64,000 bases of DNA from Agaricicola taiwanensis (lineage in GTDB: Bacteria; Pseudomonadota; Alphaproteobacteria; Rhizobiales; Methylopilaceae): the NCBI RefSeq assembly GCF_014635245.1, contig NZ_BMCP01000005.1:62001-126000 (forward strand). The letters are read 5' to 3'. The notes below the pieces were generated by a model. The model had not been told where the DNA came from, did not search any database, and worked only from the letters and a program-made list of their open reading frames with translations. Positions 34,535-43,591 of the stretch are shown piece by piece (within the stretch, counting starts at the first letter, position 1; each line of letters begins with the position of its first letter). A program made the position numbers and the translations under genes.

Positions 34535-35662
34535 TCAGTTGCCAAGGACTTCACCCGCGATGCGGAAGGGTGCAGAAAGCGTCAGCCCGGCGGTGTTGAA
34601 GATGAAGGCGCCAGCCTGCAGTACGGGCGGGCCCGAATGGCCGCGCTCCCCCGCCACCTGGCCGTAGAGCGCCACAAGGCCGATGTAGCGGTCGTGGTTC
34701 AACCGGTCACCCGCCGGAACCTCGGAGATGTCGATGATGGTGAGGTTGTTTTTCGCGGCGGCCTCCCGCACCTCGGGGCTCGACACATCGACCGCCCCGA
34801 CCCGCGCGCGGTCGCCGGAGAGGATTCTGGAGACCCTTAATGCATTATCGTCCTTGGAGACCAGCAGCACCATGGGCGGATCCAAGGGGCCGATGACCGA
34901 CAACTGCCTGAGGAAGACGTCGGAATCCACGTCAGGCGCGGCGAGGATGACATCCGACAGGCGCGCGAGGGCGCGGTGCTTGCCCTCCAGCCTGAGCTGG
35001 CGCAGGGCCTCCAGCGTGAGATAGCCACCCATGCTGTGGCCGAAGACGGTGATGTTGCCGACCGAAGGGCTCTGCGCCAGCGTCTGGAACAGGCCCGTCA
35101 GCGCGTCGCGGGAGAAGATGACGGAATCGCGGTCATAGACATAGCCGGTCACGGTCGCGCGCGAGGGCCAGGCGAAGAGGATGGGCGTTCCCTGCACATT
35201 GGCGTCGGCCACCATCTGCGCGTGGCGGAACAGCGCCTCCTGGAAATTGTAGTTGTAGCCGTGGATGAAGACGCCGACATCGTGGCGCTTGCCGCGCGCG
35301 ACCTCGGCCTTGAAGGCCTGCGGGCTCAACAGCTCGCGGCTGACGATGGCAAAGCTCGTCGCCGGATCCGGCTCGCCCCGCGGCCATTCGATGGCGTTGG
35401 GCGTGTGGCCGGGCGGAATGGAGATGACAAAGCGGGCATAGCTCGGCTCTTCGGCGCGCCCGGCCGTGAAGACGGGGGCATGGGGCGCCTCCCGCTCCCG
35501 CGTGGTGGCCACATAGACGGTGACGAGCCGCGCGCCCGGTACGGCACCGGCCCCCGCGACCGGGGTCAGCACCTCCGCGCCGGGCCGGCTCGCGCATCCG
35601 GCGGCAGTGAGCGCCAGCGGCAGCAGAACCATGAGCAGGCGGCGCAGGCGGAACAGCAGCAT
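34535..35662 (-). CDS. Lipoprotein alpha/beta hydrolase (DUF900)
   Basis: Predicted membrane-anchored serine hydrolase of 375 residues. The N-terminal signal ends in a lipobox (LTAAGC) with the lipid cysteine at about residue 23. The DUF900 domain shows VGVFIHGYNYNFQEALFRHAQM, an oxyanion-side WPSRA, and the nucleophile elbow FGHSMGGYL; an aspartate in LAAPDVDSDVF and a late histidine in LNHDRYIG would complete the triad. It is upstream of and co-directional with the DUF4105 gene. Possible roles are esterase or envelope-lipid turnover. Confidence 0.82.
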   Translation of the reverse strand: MLLFRLRRLLMVLLPLALTAAGCASRPGAEVLTPVAGAGAVPGARLVTVYVATTREREAPHAPVFTAGRAEEPSYARFVISIPPGHTPNAIEWPRGEPDPATSFAIVSRELLSPQAFKAEVARGKRHDVGVFIHGYNYNFQEALFRHAQMVADANVQGTPILFAWPSRATVTGYVYDRDSVIFSRDALTGLFQTLAQSPSVGNITVFGHSMGGYLTLEALRQLRLEGKHRALARLSDVILAAPDVDSDVFLRQLSVIGPLDPPMVLLVSKDDNALRVSRILSGDRARVGAVDVSSPEVREAAAKNNLTIIDISEVPAGDRLNHDRYIGLVALYGQVAGERGHSGPPVLQAGAFIFNTAGLTLSAPFRIAGEVLGN

Positions 35663-35796
35663 GCAGAACTTCCCCCGAGGGCTCGCGAAGGCGGGCCCCG
35701 CAGACTAGCGTGGCGGCGCCCCTGCCGGAAGCCTTGCCGACGGCGGAACCATTGCTGCACCCGGCACATTCCGCCACAGACTGGGAACCTGTGGAA

Positions 35797-36690
35797 ATGA
35801 CCGCCAGACGCCATGCCATCCTCGAGGCCCCGTCCTCGCTGGGGCTCACCACTGACGGTGTGGAGGATCTGCCGGCCCGGCTTCTCGCGCTGGGGCTTGC
35901 CGAGCGTCTTGATGCCCGCCATGCCGGACGCATGGCGGTGCCGGCGAAGGATCCGGCGCCTGACCCGGACACCGGCGTTCTCAACGCGCGGACCATCGCC
36001 GCATGGTCGCCGGAGCTTGCCGCCGCCATCGAGGCCGTGCTCGATGCCGGAGGCTGGCCGGTGGTACTGGGCGGCGATTGCACCATTCTCATGGGCTCCA
36101 TGCTCGCGTTCCGGCGGCGCGGCCGCCATGGCCTCCTGTTCATCGACGGCAATGCTGATTTCTTCCAGCCGGAGGCGGAGCCCAATGGTGAAGGCGCGTC
36201 CATGGATCTTGCCTGGGTCACCGGCCATGGACCGGAGCTGCTCAGCAATCTTCAGGGCCAGGGGCCGCTGGTGCGCGCGGAGGATGTGGTGGCCTTCGCC
36301 TATCGCGATCACAAGGACCAAGAGGAGTACGGCAGCCAGCCCCTGCCGCCGGAGCTTCGGGCCTATGATCTTCCCCGGCTGCGCCACATGGGCGTGGAGA
36401 GGGCCGCGCGCGAGGCGGTCGATCATCTGAGCCGGGCCGGGCTTGATGGCTTCTTCATCCATCTCGACGCCGATTGCCTCGACGATGCCATCATGCCCGC
36501 GGTTGATTTCCGGCTGCCGGGCGGCCTGTCGCCGGAGGAGCTTCAAACAGTGCTGCGCATTGCGCTGGAGAGCGGACGGGCGGTGGGCATCGAGGTGACG
36601 ATCTACAACCCGCGTCTCGATAAGGATGGCAGTGCCGGGCAGCTTCTGGTCGATATTCTCGCCGCCGCCCTCGGAAAGGGCACAGCCTAG
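35797..36690 (+). CDS. Arginase/ureohydrolase-fold protein with an altered metal site
   Basis: Arginase-fold protein (297 residues from ATG 35797; an upstream in-frame ATG at 35710 is less likely). The fold motifs are present but modified: VVLGGDCTILMGS (canonical GGDH, so the metal histidine is a cysteine), FIDGNADFF (canonical DAHAD or DGHAD, so the second histidine is an asparagine), and IHLDADCLDD (canonical DxDxxDP kept in part). With both Mn-binding histidines replaced, arginase or agmatinase activity is doubtful; it may use another metal, another substrate or be non-catalytic. It is divergent from the lipoprotein hydrolase. Confidence 0.75.
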   Translation: MTARRHAILEAPSSLGLTTDGVEDLPARLLALGLAERLDARHAGRMAVPAKDPAPDPDTGVLNARTIAAWSPELAAAIEAVLDAGGWPVVLGGDCTILMGSMLAFRRRGRHGLLFIDGNADFFQPEAEPNGEGASMDLAWVTGHGPELLSNLQGQGPLVRAEDVVAFAYRDHKDQEEYGSQPLPPELRAYDLPRLRHMGVERAAREAVDHLSRAGLDGFFIHLDADCLDDAIMPAVDFRLPGGLSPEELQTVLRIALESGRAVGIEVTIYNPRLDKDGSAGQLLVDILAAALGKGTA

Positions 36691-36734
36691 CCCCGGCGTT
36701 CAGCCCTTCACCAGCGCGAGAGCAGGTCGCGCCC

Positions 36735-39674
36735 TCAGAACCTCATAGTGAGACCAGCCGTGCCGGTGACGGCGTAGCTGCCGCCGAAGTTGGCGAGGCT
36801 GGTATTGACCGTCGCCTGACCGCGGAGAGCATATCGGCCGTTGTTCCAATTGTAGGTGCCGCCAAGACCAAGGCCGCCCCAAAGGTTTTCCTGTGTGCTG
36901 ATGAGACGGACGCCGGCAAGATCGCTCCTGGCCTCGGGGAAGAGGTCACGGTGGAGATTGACAATGCCATAGGCATGGATGCGGCTGATCCGGCCGGCCT
37001 CATCGGTCCAGGCGTTCTGGTAGTCGGCGGAAATGCCGAGGCGGATCTCGAGATCGTCACCGTCGGTCAGGGACACCGCTGCGCCGAAGGTGTCGGTGAA
37101 GTCATCGTAGTCGACAACCGAGTAGATCAGCTGGGCCTGGGGGGTGACCAGCCAATTTGGCCCCAGCGCGATCTGTTGACCCGCTTCGACGCCCAGAGCA
37201 TAGCCGAAGCCGCCATTGCCCGAGACAAGTCGGGTTGCAACGATGGAAGAGGCAAGATCGCTGTCGTACCAGGTCAGATTGGTCTGGCCATCCAGATAGA
37301 AGCCCCCGGAACCATACCAGGTGAGCGATCCACCCACGCCGTGACCGGTGCTGCTGATCGAACCGTTCCCGAAGATCGAGCTGACATCGCCGGAAATGGT
37401 GCCATAGTGCGCGGAAAGACCACCGATCAGGTCGCCGGCTTCTCCGGAATAGACCTGCGTGTCCGCGCCAAACTGCAATCGCCAGGTTTTCACCTGGTAG
37501 TCAGCGCGGGTGGTGGAGGATTTTGGATCAACGCTCAGATGGCTGGCGATGATCCGGCCCCAGATGCCTCTGCTGGCCTCGGCATGGTCGGGCAGCGTGC
37601 TTGGATCAACCACACCATTGGTCCAGGACCGATTGCCGACGCGCTGCTGCAGAGTATCAAGGCCGTTCAAACCCTGCAGCGCGGCAGCATATGCCTCATA
37701 AACGGGTGCGCCCGGCTGGTAGAGTGGGCCGGACGGCATCCCAGAATCAAGCAGGGCCGAACGGAGATACCAGTCGCCGTCAGCAGGCGTGCTTACGCCG
37801 CCCTTGTAGAGGCGGTAGGCATAAGCCCCACCAACCACGGCAGGGTCACCCTCAAAGGTGTAGCTGCCCAGCAGCGTGAAGTCTCCGCCGGAGAGGCCTC
37901 CAACGTCGATGATCTTGATGCCTTCGTTCGTCTGCGCGCCGGCACCACCAACATTGATCACCCGGACATTGGTGCTGCCGGATGTATCGCCGGTCACGAT
38001 CAACAGGTCCGTGGCCGCATTGTCGTCGCCCAAAACCGTCTCGATCTCCAGCGTGCCGCCGTTGCCCAGATAATTGCCGGCCACGGTGAGCGTGCCGATC
38101 GAATTGCCGGGCGCAATCGTGCCGCCGGCGAAGTTGGTTGTTCCGCCAACCTGGCCGGTACCTTGAAGTCGTCCTCCTACGACCTCCATCGTGCCGCCGA
38201 GCAGGTCATCGACCGACAGGACGCCGTCATGCACCTGGGAGACACCGGCGAGGGCGGAATTGTCGGCCGTGAGCGTTGTCGTTCCCGTGCCGATCTGGTG
38301 GATGCCGCCCGTTCCGGTGACCGTGCCGCCGAACGTCACCGCATCGGAACGATTGAAGGCCAGAACGCCGTCGTTGATCACGTCGCCAAGGATCCAGCCG
38401 GACGTTCCGCCATCGCCGAGCTGCAACGTGCCGGCGGTGATCGTGGTGCCGCCGGCATAGGTGTTGTCAGCCGTCAGAAACAGGGTGCCTGCGCCGGTCT
38501 TTTCCAGCGCGCCCGGGCCGCTGAGAGAGCTGCGGGCACCAACCGTGAAGCCATTGGAATCGATGATGCCGAGAGACTGAATGACCAGATCTCCATCGTC
38601 GAACCGGCTGATGAAGTTGTCATTGTGAGCCATTGCGCGGAGAATCCCGCCATCGAACTCTACCGATCCATCACCCGATCCACCTTGCAGGCTCCCAACG
38701 AAGAGAACACCTTCCGCGCCAGCCGTGCCGTCGAGATGAAGCGCGCCTGTCGCACCGGCGGCGCTGCCTACAACCAGGGAGTTGGCGGCAACAAGGCCGC
38801 CGTCCGCAATCGTGAGGAAACCATCGCCCAATCCGCCGTAGTTGAATTCGGTGCCCAGCTGCAGGGCATAGTCGGTGACACGAAGCTCCGAGCCCGCGCC
38901 GGTCACGAGCGCCGTCCCAAGACCGCCATTTCCGATGGCGCCACCGTCCGCGATCATCAAGCCGCCATCTTCGATCGTCAGCGTCGCATCCATCGCATCG
39001 GTGCCGCCGACACCAAAAAAGATGCCGGCATCCCAGATCGAGCCTGAACCTGTTACCGTGGCCTCCAGGCTTGTGGCGAGGCTGCCGTTCTGTCCCTCGC
39101 CGATCATGCTGCGGTGTGTCGTGATCCGGCCAGCGTCCTCGACCCTTACCACTACATCGCCGGCACCGCGCCCCATGACGAGGTCGACGAGGGAGGCGTC
39201 GTCTACGGTGAAGCTGGAACCGGGCCCCGTGACCAGGAGTTCGCCCGAGCCGAAGAAAAACGATCTGTTTGTCGCGAATGACCCGCCATTCTCGATGGTG
39301 AGCGTGCCACCCTCAAGGTATGGCTCCAGCGCGGTCAGGGAGGATCCCGCTCCCGTCACGGTCACCGTTGCGCCAGGTCCTGCGGTAAAGGAATAGGGCT
39401 CGGCGGCGCCGCCGGAGATGACCACGGCACCGCCTGCCATCTCGGCATAGGTTGAGTCATCCGGTACCGCGCCGGTGTCCCAGTTGCCAGGCTCGAACCA
39501 GTCATCGTCCACAGCGCCGGTCCATTGGGCCGTCTGCGCCAATGCCGTGCTTGCCGTGCTGGCCATCAGGCAACCGAGCAAAGCCGCCTGCCAATTTGGC
39601 AAAGCGGAAAAGGTCGGTGAACACATTAAGACACGCTCGAGACCTGCCCTCTTAAAGTCTTCATTCCTCTTCAT
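36735..39674 (-). CDS. Autotransporter outer-membrane beta-barrel protein
   Basis: Type Va autotransporter of 979 residues. The long N-terminal signal ends near STALAQT. The passenger (about residues 50-690) is a right-handed beta-helix, rich in G, T, V and N, with PATR-type repeats such as LFLTADNTYAGGTTITAGTLQLGDGG and IAPGNSIGTLTVAGNYLGNG. The C-terminal 260 residues are the barrel (SRGIWGRIIASHLSV onward), ending GTAGLTMRF with the terminal phenylalanine needed by the BAM complex. The start may be internal (M17 at 39626), since the first 16 residues are unusually hydrophilic. It is probably an adhesin. Confidence 0.85.
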   Translation of the reverse strand: MKRNEDFKRAGLERVLMCSPTFSALPNWQAALLGCLMASTASTALAQTAQWTGAVDDDWFEPGNWDTGAVPDDSTYAEMAGGAVVISGGAAEPYSFTAGPGATVTVTGAGSSLTALEPYLEGGTLTIENGGSFATNRSFFFGSGELLVTGPGSSFTVDDASLVDLVMGRGAGDVVVRVEDAGRITTHRSMIGEGQNGSLATSLEATVTGSGSIWDAGIFFGVGGTDAMDATLTIEDGGLMIADGGAIGNGGLGTALVTGAGSELRVTDYALQLGTEFNYGGLGDGFLTIADGGLVAANSLVVGSAAGATGALHLDGTAGAEGVLFVGSLQGGSGDGSVEFDGGILRAMAHNDNFISRFDDGDLVIQSLGIIDSNGFTVGARSSLSGPGALEKTGAGTLFLTADNTYAGGTTITAGTLQLGDGGTSGWILGDVINDGVLAFNRSDAVTFGGTVTGTGGIHQIGTGTTTLTADNSALAGVSQVHDGVLSVDDLLGGTMEVVGGRLQGTGQVGGTTNFAGGTIAPGNSIGTLTVAGNYLGNGGTLEIETVLGDDNAATDLLIVTGDTSGSTNVRVINVGGAGAQTNEGIKIIDVGGLSGGDFTLLGSYTFEGDPAVVGGAYAYRLYKGGVSTPADGDWYLRSALLDSGMPSGPLYQPGAPVYEAYAAALQGLNGLDTLQQRVGNRSWTNGVVDPSTLPDHAEASRGIWGRIIASHLSVDPKSSTTRADYQVKTWRLQFGADTQVYSGEAGDLIGGLSAHYGTISGDVSSIFGNGSISSTGHGVGGSLTWYGSGGFYLDGQTNLTWYDSDLASSIVATRLVSGNGGFGYALGVEAGQQIALGPNWLVTPQAQLIYSVVDYDDFTDTFGAAVSLTDGDDLEIRLGISADYQNAWTDEAGRISRIHAYGIVNLHRDLFPEARSDLAGVRLISTQENLWGGLGLGGTYNWNNGRYALRGQATVNTSLANFGGSYAVTGTAGLTMRF

Positions 39675-39945
39675 CCCAGTCCCTGGCTCTACTTCAACTT
39701 TAATGCCCAGCTTATATCATCGCATTTCGTGTGAGATGTATTTGTTATGAATATTATAAAAATCTCGGCATTTGTGACTTTGACGATTTGATTAAGTTGA
39801 AAATCGACAGATGCCGGCCCATGTCGCCCCATTTAGATTTTGCTTTTTTGTTGGTTAACAGAGATCTAACGCTTCTTTCTTCGACGAGCATGCCGTCGGC
39901 GGGTTGGTCTCCAAGTAAGGACAGGGCGCCGCCTGGCCTCGATGC
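39675..39945. other. AT-rich promoter region of the autotransporter gene
   Basis: The 271 bases are markedly AT-rich from about 39700 to 39890 and contain no gene. The autotransporter promoter presumably lies here, and the convergent-side end holds the 3' end of the LysR gene. No repeat or strong hairpin was recognised. Confidence 0.4.
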
Positions 39946-40842
39946 TCAGCCCCTGTTGAATGCGCGGATGTGGTCCACCAGCGCCCGCAGCTTCAGCGGC
40001 TGGCGGTGGCGGCGGGGATAGTAGAGATAGAAACCCTGGAAGGGCGGCCCGAAGTCCTGAAGCAGTGGCACCAGTTCGCCCCGGTCGATCAGGGGCTGGA
40101 AGGTCTCCACCATGCCGAAGGTGACGCCCGCACCGGCCCTCGCCATGCGGATCATCATGCCCATGTCGTTGGTGGTGAAGGCGGGCGCCACCGCCACGTC
40201 GAAGTCGCGGCCGGCTTCCGTGAACTCCCAGCGATAGGGCGCGGTGTCGGGCCGCGGCCGCCAGCCGATGCAGATGTGGTCCATGAGCTCACGCGGATGG
40301 CTCGGCGCGCCGTGGCGGGCGATGTAGCCCGGCGCGGCGAAGGCGCATTGCCGCTGCTCGGCCGAGACGGCCACCGCGATCATGTCCTGCTCGATCACTT
40401 CGCCCAGGCGCACGCCGGCGTCGAAGCCCGCCTCCACGATGTCGAACTCCTCGTCGGTGATGGTGATGTCGAGCTTCACCTGCGGGTGAGCGGCCATGAA
40501 GCCCGCCAGCAGCGGCCCGGAAATGAAGCGTTCGGCGATGGAGGAGACCGCGATCCGCAGCAGGCCGCTGGGACGCGCCTCAACCTCGCGCACGGCCTGG
40601 ACCGCCTCGCGCAGGCCCTCCGCCGCGGGGCGGACCTGCGCATAAAAGAGCGCGCCCGCCTCGGTGAGGCGCACGCTGCGGGTGGTGCGCTGGACGAGCG
40701 CCACGCCCAGCCGGTCCTCCAGCCGCTGCAGGGCCTGGCTGACGGCCGAGCGCGTCACGCCCAGGCGTTCGGCCGCGACGCGGAAGCTCAAGGCCTCCGC
40801 CACAGCCAGGAACACAGAGATGCCCTCGAAATCATCCGCCAT
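39946..40842 (-). CDS. LysR family regulator (DhaR/CrgA-like branch)
   Basis: A 298-residue LysR-type regulator. HTH: DFEGISVFLAVAEALSFRVAAERLGVTRSAVSQALQRLEDRLG; the effector domain starts LLRIAVSSIAERFISGPLLAGFMAAHPQVKLDITITDEEFDIVEAGFDAGVRLGE, the pattern of the subgroup that regulates short-chain dehydrogenases and quinone or aldehyde stress genes. It is divergent from the Atu4866-type gene and the SDR gene, which it probably controls, across a 98-base gap. Confidence 0.85.
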   Translation of the reverse strand: MADDFEGISVFLAVAEALSFRVAAERLGVTRSAVSQALQRLEDRLGVALVQRTTRSVRLTEAGALFYAQVRPAAEGLREAVQAVREVEARPSGLLRIAVSSIAERFISGPLLAGFMAAHPQVKLDITITDEEFDIVEAGFDAGVRLGEVIEQDMIAVAVSAEQRQCAFAAPGYIARHGAPSHPRELMDHICIGWRPRPDTAPYRWEFTEAGRDFDVAVAPAFTTNDMGMMIRMARAGAGVTFGMVETFQPLIDRGELVPLLQDFGPPFQGFYLYYPRRHRQPLKLRALVDHIRAFNRG

Positions 40843-40940
40843 TGGTAAGATATGCTAAACAGATCATATCAGATCGGCAACTTAATCTGCCCAATGACTC
40901 TGCCTATCTTCGCTCCACCAACCGAGCACGGAGATGGATC

Positions 40941-41279
40941 ATGAGCGTTCAACTCGTCAGCCACGCGGCCTGGGCCTCGGCCCTGCTGCTTGCCGGCTTC
41001 GCCCCAGCGGCGGGAGCCGGAGAGATGACGGACAGCGGACGAATGCCGCACCCTTACGTCGGGATGTGGGTCACCGACGACGGCCACATCAGGCATGAGC
41101 TTCTGCCCAACGGCCGCTACGACGAGGCACGCGGCAGCCGCGAAAGCGCCTACCGGGGCCGCTACGAGGTGACCGGCACCCACATCGACTACTGGGACGA
41201 CACCGGCTTCACCGCCGACGGCACCTTCGTCGACGACAACACCCTGCACCATGGCGGCATGATCTTCCGCCGCCGCTGA
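40941..41279 (+). CDS. Atu4866 family exported protein
   Basis: A 112-residue protein of the Atu4866 family, whose Agrobacterium member has a known beta-barrel-like fold but no assigned function. It has a signal peptide (LVSHAAWASALLLAGFAPAAGAG) and the conserved core HPYVGMWVTDDGHIRHELLPNGRYDEARGSRESAYRGRYEVTG, DDTGFTADGTFVDDNTLHHGGMIF. I chose the ATG at 40941 with GGAGATG upstream. It is 24 bases from the SDR gene, so the two form an operon. Confidence 0.82.
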   Translation: MSVQLVSHAAWASALLLAGFAPAAGAGEMTDSGRMPHPYVGMWVTDDGHIRHELLPNGRYDEARGSRESAYRGRYEVTGTHIDYWDDTGFTADGTFVDDNTLHHGGMIFRRR

Positions 41280-41303
41280 AATCTGAACCGAAGGAGACGA
41301 CAA

Positions 41304-42038
41304 ATGTCAGGCATCGAAGGAAAAGTCATCGCCATTACCGGCGCCAGCAGCGGCATCGGTGAGGCCACCGCCCGGGTTCTCGCCGAGGCAGGCGGGAAGA
41401 TCGTCATCGGCGCGCGCCGCACCGAGCGGCTGGAGAAGCTGGCGGACGAGATCGCCACGCGCGGCGGCGCGGTGCGGCTGCGCCGGCTCGACGTCACCGA
41501 CCGCGCCGATGTGGAGGCTTTCGCCGGTTTTGCCCGCGCGGAGTTCGGCCGGCTCGACGTCATCATCAACAACGCCGGCGTCATGCCGCTGTCACCCATG
41601 GCGGCGCTGAAGGTGGACGAATGGGACCGCATGGTCGACGTCAACATCAAGGGCGTGCTCTACGGCATCGCCGCCGCGCTCCCCCTCATGAAGGCGCAGG
41701 GCAGCGGCCACATCGTCAACGTGGCCTCCATCGGCGCCCATCAGGTGTCGCCCACGGCGGCGGTCTACTGCGCCACCAAATTCGCCGTGCGCGCCATCTC
41801 CGACGGCCTGCGCCAGGAGGAAGACCGCCTGCGCGTCACCGTCATCTCGCCGGGCGTGACGACCTCGGAGCTGGCCGAGACCATCACCGACGAAAGCGCC
41901 CGCGACGCCATGCGCACCTACCGCGCCATCGCCATCAGCCCGGAGGCGGTGGCCCATGCCATCCTCTATGCGCTGAGCCAGCCGGAGGAGGTTGATGTCA
42001 GCGAGATCATCGTGCGGCCGACGGCAAGCGGGATTTAG
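41304..42038 (+). CDS. Short-chain dehydrogenase/reductase (SDR)
   Basis: Classical SDR oxidoreductase (244 residues). Rossmann motif TGASSGIG at about residue 12, NNAG at about 91, catalytic S in VNVASIGAHQVS, and the YCATK motif with catalytic Tyr and Lys. The arginines after the second strand (GARRTERLEKL) favour NADP. In the LysR/SDR pairing the usual substrates are small aldehydes, ketones or quinones. It ends before the convergent AlbA_2 gene. Confidence 0.85.
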   Translation: MSGIEGKVIAITGASSGIGEATARVLAEAGGKIVIGARRTERLEKLADEIATRGGAVRLRRLDVTDRADVEAFAGFARAEFGRLDVIINNAGVMPLSPMAALKVDEWDRMVDVNIKGVLYGIAAALPLMKAQGSGHIVNVASIGAHQVSPTAAVYCATKFAVRAISDGLRQEEDRLRVTVISPGVTTSELAETITDESARDAMRTYRAIAISPEAVAHAILYALSQPEEVDVSEIIVRPTASGI

Positions 42039-42154
42039 TGGGGGAGTGTCTAGTTATGAGGTTAGGGGTTGTGACCTAACGTCGGCTGATCTTGGCTTTT
42101 GGCCGGAGGAGACTGGCCGCTATCGCGGCGTGGGCGGTCATTGCAAATCTGCTC

Positions 42155-43591
42155 TTATAGTCTGGCTTCATCACTCATCGTCGACTTGTTTTCTTGTGGG
42201 CCTCGAACGAACAGCTTTAAGGTTTCACCAGCTTGTTGCTGGGGCGAATAATCTTCTCCGTTTGAAACAAACCCAAACTGAATCAGCACGTCCCGCATGA
42301 CGTCGTTCGAAGTTCGGGTGGTGGCGAACATTGCAGCATCCTTCACAGCAGAAAACAGTTCCTTGAGGAGACGAGTCATCTGTCCCTTTTTCCGGTGCGG
42401 TTCGTCGAGAAAAATCCAGCTCAACTCGTATGAATAGTCTGCCGGAGTAAGATCGCTCTTCGCATTGCAAAATACCTCCGCGCGGCAATTTGCCGTAGGC
42501 TTCTTGATTGCCGCTGTTCCCACAACGACGTCGTCATAAGTTATGAACCCCAGACGATAGGATCGCGCAACTCTTGCCCGAAGGTCATCTGCAATCTCAC
42601 CGCCGGCGGCGACGACCTTGGCGGCGAACTGGTCCAACTCAACATCAGTGCACTTCTTGGCACTTTTTACTAAGATGGCATACTTCTTCCGATCCTCGTG
42701 ATCACGGACATAATCCGCCGCAATCTGCAGCAACTGTTTGGCGTCTTCATCGGTGATATCCGCGGGCGAAGAATCCGATTTTGTGGTCAGATCCTTCCCC
42801 CTCATCACATGCTTCAGTAAATCCTCATCGTCTCTTATTTGCTTGATAATACTGTTAACGTATTTCAGCCGCTCGCGCTCTCGGATGGGGTCTTCCCTCT
42901 TGTCTTGACGGAAGATCGTCCGCAGCCTGGCATTGACGTCGCTCGTCTCGTTGGACAATCGGGCCACCATCGCTCGAATAGTGTCCAAGGTGCTCTCCGT
43001 GTCTCCCAGTTGATAGTCGGCCCAGCCGAGTTGGTCAGACATGTTCTGAATGCTCCTGTCGAGCGATGCCTCAAGGGTGCCTAGTTCCTCGGTGATGCGT
43101 TCTGCCGCGACCTCGAACCGAGCGGCAAAGGAACTCGCTTCTGTCTCAAGAAATAGTTTCAGAAGCTCTCCCGGATGAAGTGGACGATTCCTCGCACCAT
43201 CACGGCGGCAGTACACCCCTTTCGACGTGCAGTGTGGTTTTGTCGGACTGGACGGCACCTCGATTCGCAGGATCGGCTTGTCACTAAGGTTCTCAATGAA
43301 GATATCGATCGATACCGGGGGAATGCATCCGACAGCTTTGTTCAACACCTGCAGAATCGTGGCATCGCTGACATCGCATCCGCGGATGACGCCAATCTGA
43401 GCACTATCGACCGTTTGCTCATCGATGCCCGCGAGAATGTTCCCGCCCCCGTCGGAATTTGCGAAAGCCACTAGGTCATCAGCGCTTATGCCGTCTGGAA
43501 GGCGTTTGAAGTCCGCCCGTTCGTTTTCGCCTTCCGCCAGAAATGTCCGCGTAATCTGACTTATCGTTTTGATTTTCTTTTTCAGGCCCAT
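42155..43591 (-). CDS. AlbA_2 (Schlafen-type) - coiled coil - GNAT-like fusion protein
   Basis: A 478-residue multidomain protein. N-terminal: an AlbA_2/Schlafen-core domain, with ENERADFKR (residues 22-30) and DLVAFANSDGGGNILAGIDE (39-58), and the tail YCRRDGARNRPLHPGEL (127-143). Middle: a charged helical stretch, likely coiled coil (about 160-265). C-terminal (about 303-462): a GNAT acetyltransferase-like fold, with RSYRLGFITYDDVVVGTAAIK, the acetyl-CoA loop-like HRKKGQM at 399-405, and the final strand-helix pattern DVMRDVLIQFGFVSNGEDYSP. The DNA is more AT-rich than the flanks, so it looks acquired. AlbA_2 domains occur in regulators and defence nucleases. This combination is unfamiliar and its function unproven. 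Confidence 0.65.
   Translation of the reverse strand: MGLKKKIKTISQITRTFLAEGENERADFKRLPDGISADDLVAFANSDGGGNILAGIDEQTVDSAQIGVIRGCDVSDATILQVLNKAVGCIPPVSIDIFIENLSDKPILRIEVPSSPTKPHCTSKGVYCRRDGARNRPLHPGELLKLFLETEASSFAARFEVAAERITEELGTLEASLDRSIQNMSDQLGWADYQLGDTESTLDTIRAMVARLSNETSDVNARLRTIFRQDKREDPIRERERLKYVNSIIKQIRDDEDLLKHVMRGKDLTTKSDSSPADITDEDAKQLLQIAADYVRDHEDRKKYAILVKSAKKCTDVELDQFAAKVVAAGGEIADDLRARVARSYRLGFITYDDVVVGTAAIKKPTANCRAEVFCNAKSDLTPADYSYELSWIFLDEPHRKKGQMTRLLKELFSAVKDAAMFATTRTSNDVMRDVLIQFGFVSNGEDYSPQQQAGETLKLFVRGPQENKSTMSDEARL

Noticed and set aside
33245..34840. 531-codon plus-strand open frame across arsR and the DUF4105 gene
   Set aside because: It spans three genes on the other strand and their gaps; its composition is that of an antisense shadow.
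36951..39047. 698-codon plus-strand open frame opposite the autotransporter
   Set aside because: It mirrors the repetitive passenger; the minus-strand protein has a signal, repeats and a complete beta-barrel.
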